5,356 nucleotides of DNA from an uncultured Beijerinckiaceae bacterium (lineage in GTDB: Bacteria > Pseudomonadota > Alphaproteobacteria > Rhizobiales > Beijerinckiaceae): assembly GCA_937863205.1 (NCBI GenBank), contig CALMGA010000068.1, positions 1 to 5,356 of the forward strand. Reading direction: 5' to 3'. The number at the start of each line of letters is the position of its first letter. Position 1 is the stretch's first letter. This document shows, piece by piece, positions 4,222 through 5,356 of the stretch. The notes beneath the pieces are model-generated. The model was not told where the DNA came from and did no database searches. It saw only the letters and a program-made list of their open reading frames with translations. The translations under genes and the position numbers were made by a program.

Positions 4222-5356
4222 ATGACGAGGAAGAGGCACAAGCCGGAAGAGATCGTTGCCAAGCTGCGCCAAGTGGACGTGCTGGTGTCGCAAGGGCGGA
4301 GCGTCGCTGATGCTGTCCGTACGATCGAGGTCACTGAGGTGACGTACTATCGCTGGCGGCAGGAGTTCGGCGGGCTGAAATCCGATCAGGTGAAGCGGCT
4401 CAAGGCGCTTGAGACGGAGAACCTGCGGCTGCAAGGCGGTGGCCGACCTGACGCTGGACAAGCTCATCCTGAAGGAGGCTGCCGCGGGAAACTTGTGAGC
4501 CCCGCGCGTCGGCGCGTTTGCATCGAGCATGTGCGGCGGCAGTTCGCCGTCTCCGAGCGTCGCGTGTGTGCGGCGCTCGGTCAGCATCGTCCGACGCAAC
4601 GCAAGACGCTGCGGGGCCGCGATGACGAAGCGCGCCTCACGGCCGACATCATCGAGCTGGCGCTTCAGTATGGCCGCTACGGGTACCGCAAGATCACCGC
4701 GCTGCTGCGTGCCGCGGGCTGGTTGGTGAACGACAAGCGGGTCGAGCGGATCTGGCGGTCTGAAGGGCTGAAGGTCCCGACCCGGCAGCCGAAGAAGGGA
4801 CGGCTCTGGCTCAACGACGGCTCGTACATCCGTCTTCGTCCTGAGCACCGTGATCACGTGTGGGCCTACGACTTCGTCGAGGGCCGCACCCACGATGGCC
4901 GCAAGGTCCGGATGCTCAACATTGTGGACGAATTCACCCGCGAGTGCCTGGCCATCAGGGTGGCGCGCAAGCTGAAGGCGACCGACGTCATCGACGTCTT
5001 GTCCGACCTCTTCATCCAACGGGGCGTACCGCATCACGTCCGCTCCGACAACGGTCCAGAGTTTGTTGCCAAGGTCGTGCAGGACTGGATCGCGGCGGTT
5101 GGTGCGAAGACGGCATACATCGCACCGGGCAGTCCCTGGGAGAACGGCTTTGTTGAGTCGTTCAACGCCCGGCTTCGGGACGAGCTGCTCGATGGTGAGG
5201 TCTTCTACTCACTTCGTGAGGCTCAGATCATCATCATCGAGAGCTGGCGACGACACTACAACACCGTGCGTCCACACGGATCGATCGGCTACAAACCACC
5301 GGCACCTGAGGTGCACCTATCCGGCATCAGCGCAGGGCTGCCTGCGCAACCCCGAC
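4222..5356 (+). CDS. IS3-family transposase, orfA and orfB fused in one frame (3' end outside window)
   Basis: OrfA binds the element ends and OrfAB carries out strand transfer. ATG 4222 has GAGGA (4209-4213) 8 nt upstream. Residues 25-52 (GRSVADAV...YYRWRQEFGGL) form the helix-turn-helix and leucines L60/L63/L70 begin the zipper. The catalytic rve domain gives D217 (WAYDFVEG), D276 (RSDNGPEF) and E312 (ENGFVESFN), spaced as DD35E. IS3 elements normally carry orfA and orfB in two frames joined by programmed -1 slippage. Here 2 nt are missing near 4431-4433, so residues 71-88 are read out of the ancestral orfA frame and translation then continues directly into orfB. The old orfA end is still visible as frame AVADLTLDKLILKEAAAGNL to TGA 4496-4498. 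At least 378 codons are open with no stop before the window edge. Whether the altered zipper still works is unknown. Confidence 0.88.
   Translation, partial: MTRKRHKPEEIVAKLRQVDVLVSQGRSVADAVRTIEVTEVTYYRWRQEFGGLKSDQVKRLKALETENLRLQGGGRPDAGQAHPEGGCRGKLVSPARRRVCIEHVRRQFAVSERRVCAALGQHRPTQRKTLRGRDDEARLTADIIELALQYGRYGYRKITALLRAAGWLVNDKRVERIWRSEGLKVPTRQPKKGRLWLNDGSYIRLRPEHRDHVWAYDFVEGRTHDGRKVRMLNIVDEFTRECLAIRVARKLKATDVIDVLSDLFIQRGVPHHVRSDNGPEFVAKVVQDWIAAVGAKTAYIAPGSPWENGFVESFNARLRDELLDGEVFYSLREAQIIIIESWRRHYNTVRPHGSIGYKPPAPEVHLSGISAGLPAQPR
4486..4492 (+). promoter_or_regulatory. Relic -1 frameshift heptamer GGGAAAC
   Basis: G GGA AAC fits the X XXY YYZ slippery pattern when read in the ancestral orfA frame, four bases before its TGA (4496-4498). 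A -1 slip would enter the orfB frame (GGG AAA CTT GTG AGC). In this copy the ribosome already arrives in the orfB frame because of the upstream 2-nt loss, so the site is probably non-functional. Confidence 0.55.
5227..5238 (+). repeat. (ATC)4 trinucleotide run in orfB
   Basis: Four ATC codons encode Ile-Ile-Ile-Ile where relatives, as I recall them, have three residues (such as IVI or VLI) before ESWRRHYNT. One added unit from replication slippage would keep the frame and add one residue after the catalytic glutamate. Confidence 0.45.

Larger units (their letters stand above)
4148..5356 (+). mobile_element. IS3-family insertion sequence, right end outside the window
   Basis: The coding content and DD35E signature are those of the IS3 family, probably the IS407-like branch. 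IS3-family ends begin with TG. Candidate left termini are TG at 4148 (TGTCGTCTTGGTCC) or TG at 4156-4157, just before the stretch CTCCCCCTCTGAAGTGGTCC. The right terminal repeat and the target duplication lie beyond 5356, so the exact boundary cannot be fixed. The element interrupts a small gene that begins at 4090. Confidence 0.75.

Noticed and set aside
4222..4498. Intact separate orfA ending at 4498
   Set aside because: The ATG at 4222 is not in frame with the TGA at 4496-4498 because of the 2-nt loss, so no standard OrfA product is encoded.
4024..5037. 337-codon open frame on the minus strand
   Set aside because: It is fully antisense to the transposase, whose catalytic motifs fix the coding strand. 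Long antisense frames are common in GC-rich genes, and its composition (rich in Arg, Pro, His) resembles no family.

Overview
The window is GC-rich DNA from what looks like an alphaproteobacterium (Rhizobiales or Sphingomonadales type). That placement rests on codon usage, on the insertion sequence types present, and on a short stretch matching my recollection of the 3' end of an alphaproteobacterial tRNA-Gly. It is inference, because no taxonomic marker gene is present. The content is accessory DNA: a site-specific integrase, a decayed IS66-family transposase, a small cargo gene, and an IS3-family element that runs off the right edge.

Layout. Bases 48-65 match the 3' end of a tRNA-Gly(GCC) gene without the tRNA body, as expected for an attachment-site remnant. 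After a probable promoter and two small palindromes comes a 682-residue tyrosine recombinase (189-2237) with a recognisable catalytic set. A perfect 39-bp palindrome starts 6 nt after its stop. About 300 nt without a gene follow (2238-2540), holding a second inverted repeat and an orphan promoter/RBS-like stretch. From about 2540 to 3054 lies an internal fragment of an IS66 TnpC transposase, broken by a one-base frameshift and an amber codon. Directly behind it is an intact gene of about 245 codons (ending 3846) whose product resembles the MltR family and carries an RNRAAH motif of the HEPN R-x4-H type.

After 237 nt without a convincing gene, a good ribosome-binding site and ATG (4090) begin a small unknown gene that is cut after roughly 20 codons by the left end of an IS3-family element. 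In this element the usual two-frame orfA/orfB arrangement is altered. A net 2-nt loss in orfA (near 4431-4433) puts orfA and orfB in one continuous frame. The ancestral slippery heptamer GGGAAAC is still visible but no longer needed. The same frame is also open upstream into the interrupted gene, so one reading frame runs from 4084/4090 to the window edge.

How the parts work together. The integrase and att remnant suggest an integrated island, perhaps the junction of two elements stacked at one tRNA-Gly gene. The IS66 relic and IS3 copy show repeated insertion into its variable region. The MltR/HEPN-like gene is the only apparent non-mobile cargo. No complete defence operon, CRISPR array or RNA gene is visible, and I found no clearly new multi-gene system.
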